41,092 nucleotides of DNA from a virus. Both the position numbers and the translations under genes were made by a program. Shown in pieces: positions 26,067-33,724 of the stretch. The notes under the pieces were generated by a model, which was given only the letters and a program-made list of their open reading frames with translations, ran no database searches and was not told the DNA's origin. Positions within the stretch are counted from its first letter, which is position 1. Each line of letters opens with the position of its first letter. The stretch is taken from IMG/VR virus record IMGVR_UViG_3300047497_000280, positions 1-41,092 of that record; one strand, 5' to 3'.

Positions 26067-26419
26067 GGCGTTTTGCGTTCGATCAGCCGATCCAACTTCG
26101 AATCCATGCTCGTCAATTTTTGGTTTTGCAATTCGTTGGATTTCTCCAGGCCCGCTACCTTGCGGTCCACGCCATTTATTTTTTCATGCAGATCACCCAC
26201 ATCCTTTTTTCGCTCGGCAGCCAGGCTGAGGACATCGCGCTCGATGCGCTCCAACTCGTGTCGATGCGCGAATTGTTCTGCCGCTTTTACGCGAAGTGGA
26301 TCCGGCGACACAATGACGCGGCTTCTCGAAAAATAGGTTGCCACGGCCACGCCGGCACAGGTGATGCCGGCCAAAATACCGATCTGGTCCCAGTTGATCG
26401 AAGCTTCAGCAATTATCAT
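26063..26419 (-). CDS. DUF2730-like membrane-anchored coiled coil (gp25-like)
   Basis: 118 residues: a membrane segment at about 10-29 (IGILAGITCAGVAVATYF), then a basic loop and a long heptad-patterned coiled coil (about 50-113, ending KLDRLIERKTP). This architecture fits DUF2730 of Mu-like phages (gp25 region) and also small spanin-like lysis proteins. Coupled by ATGA to both neighbours. A lysis role, as an inner-membrane spanin subunit, is inferred. Confidence 0.7.
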   Translation of the reverse strand: MIIAEASINWDQIGILAGITCAGVAVATYFSRSRVIVSPDPLRVKAAEQFAHRHELERIERDVLSLAAERKKDVGDLHEKINGVDRKVAGLEKSNELQNQKLTSMDSKLDRLIERKTP

Positions 26420-26733
26420 TGTTTGGCTGTTGGTTCAGGTTCAGGACCGACTGGCTTACCGACGATCGGGGGAATTATTGGAATGGCCGGCAGCAACTCG
26501 GTGATCGGATGCGCGTCCAGGTACGCCAGAATTGCACGGGCAAAAATGAACAAGGCGAACACCAATAGCTGCGGAAGCGAGATCGCGGGGATCATCCCCA
26601 GCCCCGGCAGTTCCTCCGAGACGGTATGGGCGGCCGCCGATGAAAGGAACAAATTCACCGAATGAACCGTGGTCTGAAATGCACTGGCATTCATGGCCAG
26701 CCAATAGCGCAAAATGGAAGGGGGAATTTTCAT
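26416..26733 (-). CDS. Small membrane protein, holin candidate
   Basis: 105 residues from the ATG at 26733, which overlaps the previous TGA as ATGA. A hydrophobic stretch at about 50-70 (LPQLLVFALFIFARAILAYL) forms a strong membrane helix; a weaker one lies near 20-35. The C-terminal third is Pro/Ile-rich (LLPAIPIIPPIVGKPVGPE). It follows a peptidoglycan-type peptidase and precedes a second membrane protein, so a holin or holin-like pore protein is likely. Confidence 0.55.
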   Translation of the reverse strand: MKIPPSILRYWLAMNASAFQTTVHSVNLFLSSAAAHTVSEELPGLGMIPAISLPQLLVFALFIFARAILAYLDAHPITELLPAIPIIPPIVGKPVGPEPEPTAKQ

Positions 26734-27236
26734 GTCAGGGAGGACGGCAAATAACAGGGCGATATAAACAGGTCCCGCGGGGCCACCCAATCGCCGCCGT
26801 TGATCGTGCCGTCCGGTAGCTGCTGCTCGGCGCCCATGCAGCGGACCAGCGGCCACAGTTCCGGCGGACAAATGTTCATGGTCGTGTGCATGACCAGGCG
26901 TGAACAAAACGTATGCTTTTCGTCCACGTTGGGCTGGTTGAACAGAAACTTGAACAGATCCTCACCCGAATATTCCGGAGGCGCGGCCAGCAGCCGGTCA
27001 AATTCCGCTTCGAACGCCGCATCGAGTTCTGGCGTCATTCCCCGCAAAACAAATGGACGGATGAAAGGTTTCTCGGCTTCCAGGACGGCCCGCTGGCGAA
27101 CCCGCGGCCAATAGGCTTCGACGATCAGACCGTTCTGACGTTGAAAGCCCGCATGCTGCGCGGTTCCATGCGTGAGAAAATCAATCGCTTCGCCCAGCCA
27201 GTCGGCGGGATGATGGGTCCAGATGAGAGTTTTCAT
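26730..27236 (-). CDS. Permuted papain-fold peptidase (YiiX-like), endolysin candidate
   Basis: 168 residues. The permuted NlpC/P60 order is visible: His first (THGTAQHAGF, His28), then GLIVEAYW with Glu40, and the Cys late (HTFCSRLVMH, Cys111). These enzymes cut peptide or amide bonds, in phages often in peptidoglycan. It has no signal peptide. The preceding lipoprotein ends TAATG on its start and the next gene starts on its stop, so the three form a lysis cassette by layout. Confidence 0.7.
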   Translation of the reverse strand: MKTLIWTHHPADWLGEAIDFLTHGTAQHAGFQRQNGLIVEAYWPRVRQRAVLEAEKPFIRPFVLRGMTPELDAAFEAEFDRLLAAPPEYSGEDLFKFLFNQPNVDEKHTFCSRLVMHTTMNICPPELWPLVRCMGAEQQLPDGTINGGDWVAPRDLFISPCYLPSSLT

Positions 27237-27334
27237 TACCAGTCAGTTCCATGCCCCTTGTGCCATCCGCAGCCGGCGATCAGCAAAGCCAGCGCGAACC
27301 AAGAAAGCAGACAAAGCACTCGGGTGATTTTCAT
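27236..27334 (-). CDS. Tiny lipoprotein, outer spanin candidate
   Basis: 32 residues (MKITRVLCLLSWFALALLIA then GCGWHKGHGTDW). Lipobox LIAG-C with Cys22; the mature part is only 11 residues, His/Gly/Trp-containing. Its TAA overlaps the next start as TAATG. Small lipoproteins beside a peptidoglycan enzyme and membrane coiled-coil protein recall Rz/Rz1 spanins, though 11 residues is short for bridging the periplasm. An entericidin-like peptide is an alternative. Confidence 0.65.
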   Translation of the reverse strand: MKITRVLCLLSWFALALLIAGCGWHKGHGTDW

Positions 27335-27342
27335 GGGATGAA

Positions 27343-28026
27343 TCAAAAGGCGTAGCTGATTCCGCCACCGATCAGCAGGCCGCGATCGTTGGCGCTCGGT
27401 TCGAAGCAATAGATGGCGTCGATCCATTCGCCCAGGTGAGGATTCTGCCGATACTCCAATCCGCCTTTTACGCCGCCGAAACCCTTATGATTCCAGTTGT
27501 CGTAGCCGCCAAGGACGCCACCGACCGCAGCCACATCTCCGATCGGCTTTCGATAAACTGCCTCGGCATAACCACCAGCGGTGCCGGATTTCCCTCCGTT
27601 GTTGCCTTGGATCAAGCCAGCGCCAAAGCCGACGTTCGACCAACCAAAGGTTCCATACTTGTCCACGGACAAGACGGCGACTGCTTGACCGCTGTTCTGC
27701 AGGTACGCTGCACCCAAACGGGCGTCAATTTCGTTGGTGCCGTAATAGCCTTTGTTCGCCGGATTGTTGGCATTGATCCAAGCCGTGGCGACGGCCATTG
27801 CCTGATCCGGATTGGAAGGCACCAGGATCGAGTTGGTTCCCTGGACGCCAAAACTGGAGACTTGCAGGCTGCCATCGCCATTCGTCGAAATCAGGAAGTT
27901 CTGCCCCTGATAGGAAACGACATGGCCAATGAGATTTGGCACGGTGATCGACTGCGCCCTGACGGCGGTTACAATGGTTACCGCCGTCAGGGCGGCAAGA
28001 CCGAGGAGCCATTTATTGAATTTCAT
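27343..28026 (-). CDS. Secreted outer-membrane beta-barrel-type protein
   Basis: 227 residues. Signal peptide at 1-25 (cleavage after VRA, before Gln25). The body is Gly-rich with alternating polar/hydrophobic strands, especially from about 125 on (AVAGGVLGGYDNW, FGGVKGGLEYR) and it ends GGGISYAF: a C-terminal Phe with alternating hydrophobic residues, the signal for outer-membrane barrel insertion. It is the first gene after the putative late promoter region. Possible roles are lysogenic conversion, superinfection exclusion or host surface change; nothing in the sequence decides between them. Confidence 0.7.
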   Translation of the reverse strand: MKFNKWLLGLAALTAVTIVTAVRAQSITVPNLIGHVVSYQGQNFLISTNGDGSLQVSSFGVQGTNSILVPSNPDQAMAVATAWINANNPANKGYYGTNEIDARLGAAYLQNSGQAVAVLSVDKYGTFGWSNVGFGAGLIQGNNGGKSGTAGGYAEAVYRKPIGDVAAVGGVLGGYDNWNHKGFGGVKGGLEYRQNPHLGEWIDAIYCFEPSANDRGLLIGGGISYAF

Positions 28027-28356
28027 ATTTTTTATTAGGTTTGAGGTTGAGCGTTAACTGCGAAAAAATCCGCCGAGGCCGGCTGAAACATAAAAACGCC
28101 AACCTTCCGCGCCGTTGGATTCGGCGCACATTTGCGGCGGATAAAAAGAATGGCGACCGATCACCCGGAGTCGTGAGATGAAGCACGAGGTTAAAAGGGA
28201 AAACCGGCCGCCAAGGCGCCCTGACGGGCAAAGTTTAAAATGGGATGCCGAACTTCTGCTGGGCGAGCTTGATTTAACCGCGGCGTTCATCTCGCCGTGA
28301 TTGAATCAAAGTTCCACGTGGAAGTATCAGTCGCGGCGACCGATTTCGGACAGAAG
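28027..28356 (-). promoter_or_regulatory. 330-base gap, probable late promoter/operator region
   Basis: This is the longest non-coding stretch within the phage and lies between a HTH protein and the first secreted/lysis genes. It contains TTCCACGTGGAA, a perfect 12-bp palindrome at 28312-28323, shortly after the HTH gene, suitable as an operator. The start of the next gene lies in a TAATAAAAAATATG leader. I could not name -35/-10 boxes. Short open frames cross it but lack support. Confidence 0.4.
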
Positions 28357-28806
28357 TCAGGAAAGTCGGCGGTTTCGGAGAAAAGTTTCGATGCTGGACC
28401 GGGAAAAAACCGTGAAACTGTTCGGGCCATCCGCCTGGCGCGGCTCACGCGTCACCTGAAAATATTCTTTTAACGTGTGAACATGCTGGTGACTACAGGC
28501 CAGAATCCTCTGCAGTTCGGTGGACCGAAGATCCCGCAGGGGCAAAATCAGCCGGTAAACCTCATCTTCGGTTACTTTCGGCATCTCGCGCTGATAACAA
28601 AACGCCCAGGCGGATGGAGCATAGATCCGGATTTCCCGGCGGCCGGCGCCGGTCATGGCAATATCCCAGGCAAATTTGATAACCCGGTTTTCGACGTCGG
28701 CAACCAGTGTGTCATAGTCCCGGTCAAAAAAATCCGCGCACGCTTCCAACGCGAGGGTTGGCTTCGTGCGCGGCAGTTCAACGAGATTTGAGAAGTCCAG
28801 TTGCAA
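28357..28806 (-). CDS. HTH_17/excisionase-like regulator, late-activator candidate
   Basis: 149 residues from a TTG start; no ATG fits because a stop lies upstream. The C-terminal 50 residues match the MerR/excisionase-type helix-turn-helix with wing: STELQRILACSHQHVHTLKEY, split at about 95-115, then SFTVFSRSSIETFLRNRRL. The N-terminal half is unknown (FDRDYDTLVADVENRVIKF). Location is the slot of Mu Mor/C: the last middle gene before the late genes. It could activate the late promoter in the adjacent gap. Confidence 0.6.
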   Translation of the reverse strand: MQLDFSNLVELPRTKPTLALEACADFFDRDYDTLVADVENRVIKFAWDIAMTGAGRREIRIYAPSAWAFCYQREMPKVTEDEVYRLILPLRDLRSTELQRILACSHQHVHTLKEYFQVTREPRQADGPNSFTVFSRSSIETFLRNRRLS

Positions 28807-28833
28807 TGTCAGCGGCCATTTTAGACCGCCGTG

Positions 28834-29031
28834 TCAATTCCCTTTGGCAAACATCCGGAGCGGCTTCAGCGTGGCGACGATCTTACCGTCATCCATTACC
28901 ACAATGTGGCCATCGTCGTCCTTGATCGGACAGTCGCCAATCAGAACGGCATAATCGGAAGCCGTGGCTTCGTCATAACCTTGGGCCATAATCTGCCCGG
29001 TCAACTCGGTCAAAAATGTTTCTTCGTTCAT
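28834..29031 (-). CDS. Small acidic hypothetical protein
   Basis: 65 residues from the ATG at 29031 (ATGA overlap with the MuF-like stop). Acidic, with IGDCPIKDDDGHIVVMDDGK, a small beta-turn segment. No family recognised. It is coupled to the MuF-zincin gene and might be its partner or immunity protein, which is speculation based on position only. Confidence 0.55.
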   Translation of the reverse strand: MNEETFLTELTGQIMAQGYDEATASDYAVLIGDCPIKDDDGHIVVMDDGKIVATLKPLRMFAKGN

Positions 29032-30503
29032 GGCATCCACCCCAGTTTTTTAAACAACACTTCGATGGCTTCGGCCACCGGTTTAAAATCGTCGGTTTCC
29101 CACTGTCGGAATTTTAAGTCATCCCGGCATGCTGCCAACTGTTTTTGCAGCATTTCGGATCCGGAGCGCTCCGCAATAAATTGCGCGTAGGCCCGAGCCC
29201 AAATTTCCCAGGGAGTCAAAAAGTATTTATAGGCCCGGATCTGCTCAAAGCCTCGGGATTCAGCCAGCTTTGCGCGCAGGCCCTGAACGGCCGCTGTGCG
29301 CTCGGCGGCTTCCAATACGCGTTTCATGTCCGGATCCCCGCGCTTGGTGGAAAAATCGCCTTTGGCGCCGATGGCGTCCAGGTCCAGAAAATGCCCGATC
29401 TCGTGAACGGTCGTTAACGCCGGCCAAGTGCCACTGGCACGTACGGCGATATTCCCGGCCGTGATGCCGTTACCGCTCAATACCGGCTGCAGGCAGCCCA
29501 AATAACTGGCCTTGGTTGAACGGATCGGAATCACCGGAAGGACTCCGTCGTCATGCACCTGGTCAATGGTTTCGATCGCTGCCTTGACCTGGTCACGTAA
29601 TTTGCCGGCGACGCGGATTTGCAAAGCGTCCGAAACCGGGCTTTGATTTGCAGCCGCAACGACCGGCACCGGCGCCGCCGGCAATTCCACCTGGGGCGGA
29701 CCACCGGCCGCCCAGCGGACCGTATCGCCTTCAAAAATGACCTGCTTGCCAAAAGCCTGCTTGAGCTTCTCGATCAGATCCGGATCCAAACGCTTGGTGC
29801 TCGCCTGCAAACCGCGGTTAAACTTGTAGTCCATCGGCTGAACCGTCTGCCCCGGTTTCAGCACTCCAAGCTTGCGTGCCTCGTTCTGGTCCACGTCCTC
29901 CACATCATGACCACAACCCCAGCCCCAAGGGCCCCAGGGCACTCCAAAGTCAGCGTTGATGACACGCGCCCAGATGGGATCATTCTTCAGGAATACCTGG
30001 TCTTGGTAGATCGCATGGTTCTGCCGCGGCTCTTTCACGTCAATCACCCGGATGAAACGCTGGGCCGGAAATTCCTTCAGGACCGCCGGATCCTGACCTT
30101 GCTTCCAATACCCGAAGTCATGCGCCTGGCGCGTCTGGGTGTCGAAGATCAGGCCGAGCCGGCGTTCACTGGTAATGTCCCTGACGCCGCCAGTGGAACG
30201 CTCAAAGCCATTGGCCGTAAGAAACGTTTGCATCTGGTCCACGAACGCGGCCCGGCTGCCGGTGGCCAGCAACGTCTCGCCATTATCGGAGGTGATTTTG
30301 TTGCCGGATAGAAAATCGTTGATCGCATCGCGGGCACGCTGCAGCACCTGGATGGATTCGACCTGGGACGAAAAGAAAGCGCGATCGCGCAGCTCGACCG
30401 GAACATCCTGCCATTCCGCCGATGTGAGCTGAGAGCCGATGATGGATTTCTCACCGAGCTTTTGGACGGCTTCGTCAAACGGGATGGGCTGGATAAATTC
30501 CAT
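29028..30503 (-). CDS. MuF-like head protein fused to a zincin metallopeptidase-like domain
   Basis: 491 residues. N-terminal half is MuF-like: WQDVPVELRDRAFFSSQVES near 31-50, RLGLIFDTQTRQAHDFGYW near 115-133 and the signature PWGPWGWGCGHDV at 189-201. The C-terminal half (about 300-491) carries a zincin motif, HEIGH at 367-371, and a possible third ligand E433 in PWEIWARAYAQFI, as in large polyvalent-protein zincin domains. In Mu, gpF is a minor head protein; MuF proteins with C-terminal effectors are known to be injected toxins in other phages. It sits upstream of the terminase, among early/middle genes, not in the head module. Confidence 0.8.
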   Translation of the reverse strand: MEFIQPIPFDEAVQKLGEKSIIGSQLTSAEWQDVPVELRDRAFFSSQVESIQVLQRARDAINDFLSGNKITSDNGETLLATGSRAAFVDQMQTFLTANGFERSTGGVRDITSERRLGLIFDTQTRQAHDFGYWKQGQDPAVLKEFPAQRFIRVIDVKEPRQNHAIYQDQVFLKNDPIWARVINADFGVPWGPWGWGCGHDVEDVDQNEARKLGVLKPGQTVQPMDYKFNRGLQASTKRLDPDLIEKLKQAFGKQVIFEGDTVRWAAGGPPQVELPAAPVPVVAAANQSPVSDALQIRVAGKLRDQVKAAIETIDQVHDDGVLPVIPIRSTKASYLGCLQPVLSGNGITAGNIAVRASGTWPALTTVHEIGHFLDLDAIGAKGDFSTKRGDPDMKRVLEAAERTAAVQGLRAKLAESRGFEQIRAYKYFLTPWEIWARAYAQFIAERSGSEMLQKQLAACRDDLKFRQWETDDFKPVAEAIEVLFKKLGWMP

Positions 30504-30505
30504 GG

Positions 30506-30751
30506 TTAATTCAGGTAAAACGCATTCACCGTAACGCGGTGGTCCATTTCAATTTCGGTCGCCCCTTCAAAGGAATAAGACACATACATCATCATTCCCG
30601 TCCCCAAGGGGATTGTTTCATGACAAATGTCTAATTTCCCTTTCGTCTCTGAAAGGAAAAACTCCGGCCGCGGATTGGGAAAGGCGACGCCGGTCGCGTT
30701 TTCAATCTGCCTTTGAATGCCCCACAATTCCAATTCGGTGAATTTTTTCAT
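30506..30751 (-). CDS. Small hypothetical protein
   Basis: 81 residues from the ATG at 30751, which has a TTAATATG context directly after the previous TAA. Sequence MKKFTELELWGIQRQIENAT then beta-rich with VSYSFEGATEIEM. No family recognised. A longer frame from 30796 overlaps the preceding gene and is not needed. Confidence 0.6.
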   Translation of the reverse strand: MKKFTELELWGIQRQIENATGVAFPNPRPEFFLSETKGKLDICHETIPLGTGMMMYVSYSFEGATEIEMDHRVTVNAFYLN

Positions 30752-30752
30752 A

Positions 30753-31094
30753 TTAACTGATTTTCCGATGCGCTGCGCGTCGTAGCCGGCCGGCACGCTG
30801 GCTCATCTCAAACGCCTGGCTCTCGAGCGTATTGGCGCACCGGTTGATTTCCTCAATGGTGCAATGTTCCACGTGGCGATAACCTTTTTGCCCCGAGATG
30901 ATCCAGTGGCTCTTGTTCGCCAACTCCCGCAACTTCCGTTTGTTTTTCTCATCCGCCGGTCGCTGCAGGGAAAGTAAAATGTCCTCCGCCGTCATCCAGA
31001 CCTGGCCGCCCTGCAGCAGCTTCTCGAACCAGGCCACATCCGCTTCCGCGGAATGTCCTGGCTGGGCAAAAAGGTCTGGTTGGATCGTGTCCAT
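30753..31094 (-). CDS. Conserved-looking winged-helix type phage protein
   Basis: 113 residues from the ATG at 31094, which overlaps the previous stop as TGATG. The middle has a winged-helix-like layout: WMTAEDILLSLQRP, RKLRELANKSHWIISGQKGY and a basic C terminus with LESQAFEMSQRAGRLRRAAH. I believe small proteins of this form occur in Mu-like and other phages, but I cannot name the family. DNA-binding role inferred. Confidence 0.6.
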   Translation of the reverse strand: MDTIQPDLFAQPGHSAEADVAWFEKLLQGGQVWMTAEDILLSLQRPADEKNKRKLRELANKSHWIISGQKGYRHVEHCTIEEINRCANTLESQAFEMSQRAGRLRRAAHRKIS

Positions 31095-31684
31095 CAAAAA
31101 GGATTTCCTGCTGTGCGTCTCGCCGGCCGGCCGTTGCGGACCTGTTTCGACATCCAGCGCAGCTTGCTGAAGTCGAGACTTTGATAATCGCGTGTATCGA
31201 ACGCGTTCATGGCGATCCGGATCAAGACAGCCTCCGGAGCCTGACGGCGCAAAAATTCCAAAAAGCTTTTCCGCTCGGCAATCTGGGGATCCAGCCATGC
31301 TTGGATGCTGGCCAGATCTTCGGGATCCATGAACAGGCCCTTGGGTTCACCTGGTTTGTCAAAACCCAGCAGCAGCAGCACTCGGTTCAATTCCTGATTG
31401 GTCAGGTCCTTCGAGCTGCTCGTGCGGCCCTCTGTGGCCACGATGTTGCAGCCATACCGCAGATGGTCTGCAGTAACCGCGCAGTGTGCCTGGGCTGCCA
31501 GAGCCTCGGCGGCATCCAGGACGCGTAGTGCCAAAGGACCGGCCGGCTCGGGCCACGCGGCGAACATCCCGCGCTGTTCGTCGATCGCGGCCAACAGCCG
31601 GCCGCCGACCATCTGCCAGCCGTAAGTCCGCGCGCAACGCGACCAGGCGGGGAAATAGAGATGCTTTTTTTGGGAATCGGTCAT
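31094..31684 (-). CDS. GemA/DUF1018-like hypothetical protein (tentative)
   Basis: 196 residues. The segment SSKDLTNQELNRVLLLLGF at about 89-107 resembles the 'Lt..el..vl..l' stretch of GemA-type proteins (Mu gp16), which lie in the same part of the middle operon. The N terminus has CARTYGWQMVGGRLLAAIDEQ and the C terminus a basic end. Two flanking genes overlap its ends, so it is well placed. Family call is weak. Confidence 0.45.
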   Translation of the reverse strand: MTDSQKKHLYFPAWSRCARTYGWQMVGGRLLAAIDEQRGMFAAWPEPAGPLALRVLDAAEALAAQAHCAVTADHLRYGCNIVATEGRTSSSKDLTNQELNRVLLLLGFDKPGEPKGLFMDPEDLASIQAWLDPQIAERKSFLEFLRRQAPEAVLIRIAMNAFDTRDYQSLDFSKLRWMSKQVRNGRPARRTAGNPF

Positions 31685-31890
31685 GACGGTAGAACGGGTT
31701 GGCTGGGCGCACTTTCTCGACGCTGACGACAGACCTCAGTCAGGATCGTGCTGCACATGCTGTCCATGTTCAGATCCGGAATTTTCAGGACCGCCTCGGC
31801 CAGCATGGATTCCAACAATTCGTAATCACCCTTATGAAAGGTCAGGACCATGATCTTTCGCGTCAGATCTGTTGGAGCGACATTGCTCAT
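31681..31890 (-). CDS. Small hypothetical protein
   Basis: 69 residues from the ATG at 31890, chosen because the junction ATATGA overlaps the previous stop; an ATG at 31902 adds four residues. Sequence MSNVAPTDLTRKIMVLTFHK then helices with LESMLAEAVLKIPDL. No motif recognised. Confidence 0.6.
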   Translation of the reverse strand: MSNVAPTDLTRKIMVLTFHKGDYELLESMLAEAVLKIPDLNMDSMCSTILTEVCRQRRESAPSQPVLPS

Positions 31891-32243
31891 ATCAACTTCC
31901 ATTTACATTTCGGGCAAGTCATCGACTGCATGGTTCCCGCCCCGTTAAAAACTGCCACCTCGACAAAATCCTCGAATAGGATCTTTGTCTGGCAATTCCT
32001 GCAGAGAATCGCAGGCGTACCTTTCGCCGTCGTCACATTGACGGCGCCTCCGCCAACGATTCCGAGGGCATTGAAAAACGCCGTCTCTGAAATATTCTGG
32101 CGCCGTTTTTCCGCCCTCAATTTCAAAACCTCCAGGCGTTTCTCCATCCGCTTGATGGATCGGGCGATCGTTATATCAGTTTCCCACGGAGCGTGCGTCC
32201 GAACCGCATCCAGAAGTGTCTCTGTGGCATCGAGGAGGTTCAT
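31887..32243 (-). CDS. C-terminal zinc-ribbon protein
   Basis: 118 residues. The N-terminal two thirds is helical and charged; the C terminus is a zinc ribbon with CRNC near 81-84 and CPKCKWKLI at the end. Between them lies LFEDFVEVAVFNGAGTMQSM. The N terminus contains SIKRMEKRLEVLKLRAEKRR, coiled-coil-like. Probably binds nucleic acid. Coupled to both neighbours by ATGA. Confidence 0.65.
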   Translation of the reverse strand: MNLLDATETLLDAVRTHAPWETDITIARSIKRMEKRLEVLKLRAEKRRQNISETAFFNALGIVGGGAVNVTTAKGTPAILCRNCQTKILFEDFVEVAVFNGAGTMQSMTCPKCKWKLI

Positions 32244-32980
32244 AACAACGCGATTTGTCCAGGGGGAGGCGGCAGCGCTGCGCGTTTTGGCTCATCCGCC
32301 TTATTCAGACCTGACCGGATCTCTGTGTTACGGCCGGCAATGATGCCGGCATGTTTCGCCGCCCAGGCGTCAGAATCATCTGACTCCAATTTCTTGTCCT
32401 TGGCGTTGGGTAGGAGTTTGGCCAAATAATCATTCCGGAGCTGGACCGCGCGATCCAACACCATGAGGCCAACACCAACTTCTTTTTTCTTGGCCTCCTC
32501 CAGCTTCGTGGCCAGACCGAGGAACATCCCATGTAGAAACGCTTCACGGTTTTTGAGGCGCTTATTCTGGCGATGGTTCCAGCTGTAACGAAAGTGGCGC
32601 TGCAGAAACACAAACACATACCGCGCGACCTGAATGTCCCAATCCGTGCCGATGAAAATCATTGAATGGTTGAACTTATATTTGATGTAACCCTCGCGAT
32701 GGGTGCCACCATGCATGTGGCAGATCTGGACGTTGAAAAAGTTCACCAGGATCGCGGCCGCAAACTTTGCCTCGAGGGGCAAGCGCAATTTCAGGACTTC
32801 TTCAAAATGCGTGATGGTCTCACTTTTCGACTCATCATCCGGATTCACGGAATTGAGATCGATGCCGTGCTTGCGCGCCAACTCCGCCGCCATCGCCAGG
32901 GCGTTCTCGATTTCACCCGGCGTGCCGCCGCGCTTCATGCGGAGCAGCTTCTTAATTTTCTCGATAATGGGGTCGATCAT
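32240..32980 (-). CDS. DUF2786-family protein
   Basis: 246 residues. The N terminus has the DUF2786 pattern KIKKLLRMKRGGTPGEIENA near 8-27, then ALAMAAELARKHGIDL. Further on LPLEAKFAAAILVNFFNVQI, VARYVFVFLQRHF and a C-terminal Pro-rich tail. DUF2786 proteins are frequent in Mu-like and other phages; function unknown. Start in an AAAAATATG context and ATATGA overlap. Confidence 0.8.
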   Translation of the reverse strand: MIDPIIEKIKKLLRMKRGGTPGEIENALAMAAELARKHGIDLNSVNPDDESKSETITHFEEVLKLRLPLEAKFAAAILVNFFNVQICHMHGGTHREGYIKYKFNHSMIFIGTDWDIQVARYVFVFLQRHFRYSWNHRQNKRLKNREAFLHGMFLGLATKLEEAKKKEVGVGLMVLDRAVQLRNDYLAKLLPNAKDKKLESDDSDAWAAKHAGIIAGRNTEIRSGLNKADEPKRAALPPPPGQIALL

Positions 32981-33420
32981 ATTTTTACCAGGTGAAGAGC
33001 TTTACCCATCCGTTTGCAGCCGATGATGGCCTTGTCCGCACACGTCTGGCAGTACCGGAAACCATTGGTCAACTGCCATACGGCCGGCTCATTGCAGGGC
33101 GTCTGCCGGCCGGAATCACGTTTGACCAGGTATATGCAGCAGCCCGGATCCGCGTCGGGAATCTGAACCTTCGCCGGCTGGTGGTCCACGTTGTCGTCGG
33201 GATGCGGCATGTTAATCTCCGGTTCGCCGCCATATTTCATGCGGAGCCGGTCAGCCCAAAGCGCACGGCGTTCGCTAAACCAGCGCGTGCCCTGGGAGCT
33301 GGTCCGGAAGTTGCTGACGAAATCGTTTTCCCACTGCTCAACGATCAGGCCGTTCTTTGCCCGGATCGCCTCGGCAAGTTTATTCATGAACGTGAAACGG
33401 TCGGCATCGGTGATATTCAT
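32977..33420 (-). CDS. Cys-rich zinc-binding hypothetical protein
   Basis: 147 residues from the ATG at 33420 (ATATGA overlap); a longer frame to 33450 is not used. The N-terminal half is helical (FTFMNKLAEAIRAKNGLIVE). The C terminus has PGCCIYLVKRD, TPCNEPAVW and YCQTCADKAIIGC, a pattern of paired cysteines that resembles zinc ribbons. No family recognised. Confidence 0.6.
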   Translation of the reverse strand: MNITDADRFTFMNKLAEAIRAKNGLIVEQWENDFVSNFRTSSQGTRWFSERRALWADRLRMKYGGEPEINMPHPDDNVDHQPAKVQIPDADPGCCIYLVKRDSGRQTPCNEPAVWQLTNGFRYCQTCADKAIIGCKRMGKALHLVKI

Positions 33421-33716
33421 ATAATTTGGGTTCGGATTTCGCTCAGGCACTTTTCCAACGCCAGGGCTCGAGTTTTGCCATCAGGCGACATATCGCTCCA
33501 GTGTCGGCTAATCGCTCGGGCCAGATCGTCAATCTGAGATTCCAGGAGGAACGCATCGGTCCGATGGATCACGTAAAACTTGCCGGTCGGCTTTACGAGC
33601 TTCGTGTCGATTTGTGTGACGCTGTTGTCCCGCGGATGCCTGCTAAATCGTTTGGCGATGCGGGCGACCGAAGCCTGGTCAAGTTCAAGGCGGGATAATT
33701 CTCGGGTGGCATTCAT
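33417..33716 (-). CDS. Small basic hypothetical protein
   Basis: 99 residues, MNATRELSRLELDQASVARI at the start, then a beta segment with GKFYVIHRTDAFLLESQIDD and helices with LARAISRHWSDMSP. Ends TQII, where the ATA-TGA of the stop makes the start of the next gene. Unknown function; small early/middle phage protein. Confidence 0.6.
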   Translation of the reverse strand: MNATRELSRLELDQASVARIAKRFSRHPRDNSVTQIDTKLVKPTGKFYVIHRTDAFLLESQIDDLARAISRHWSDMSPDGKTRALALEKCLSEIRTQII

Positions 33717-33724
33717 AACCTGTT

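Noticed and set aside
28054-28290. 78-residue minus-strand frame in the late-promoter gap
   Set aside because: No motif, no start signal and odd Arg/Ser/Cys-rich composition; a second frame here is equally poor.
29619-30311. 230-residue plus-strand frame
   Set aside because: Antisense to the MuF-like gene, which has clear family motifs.
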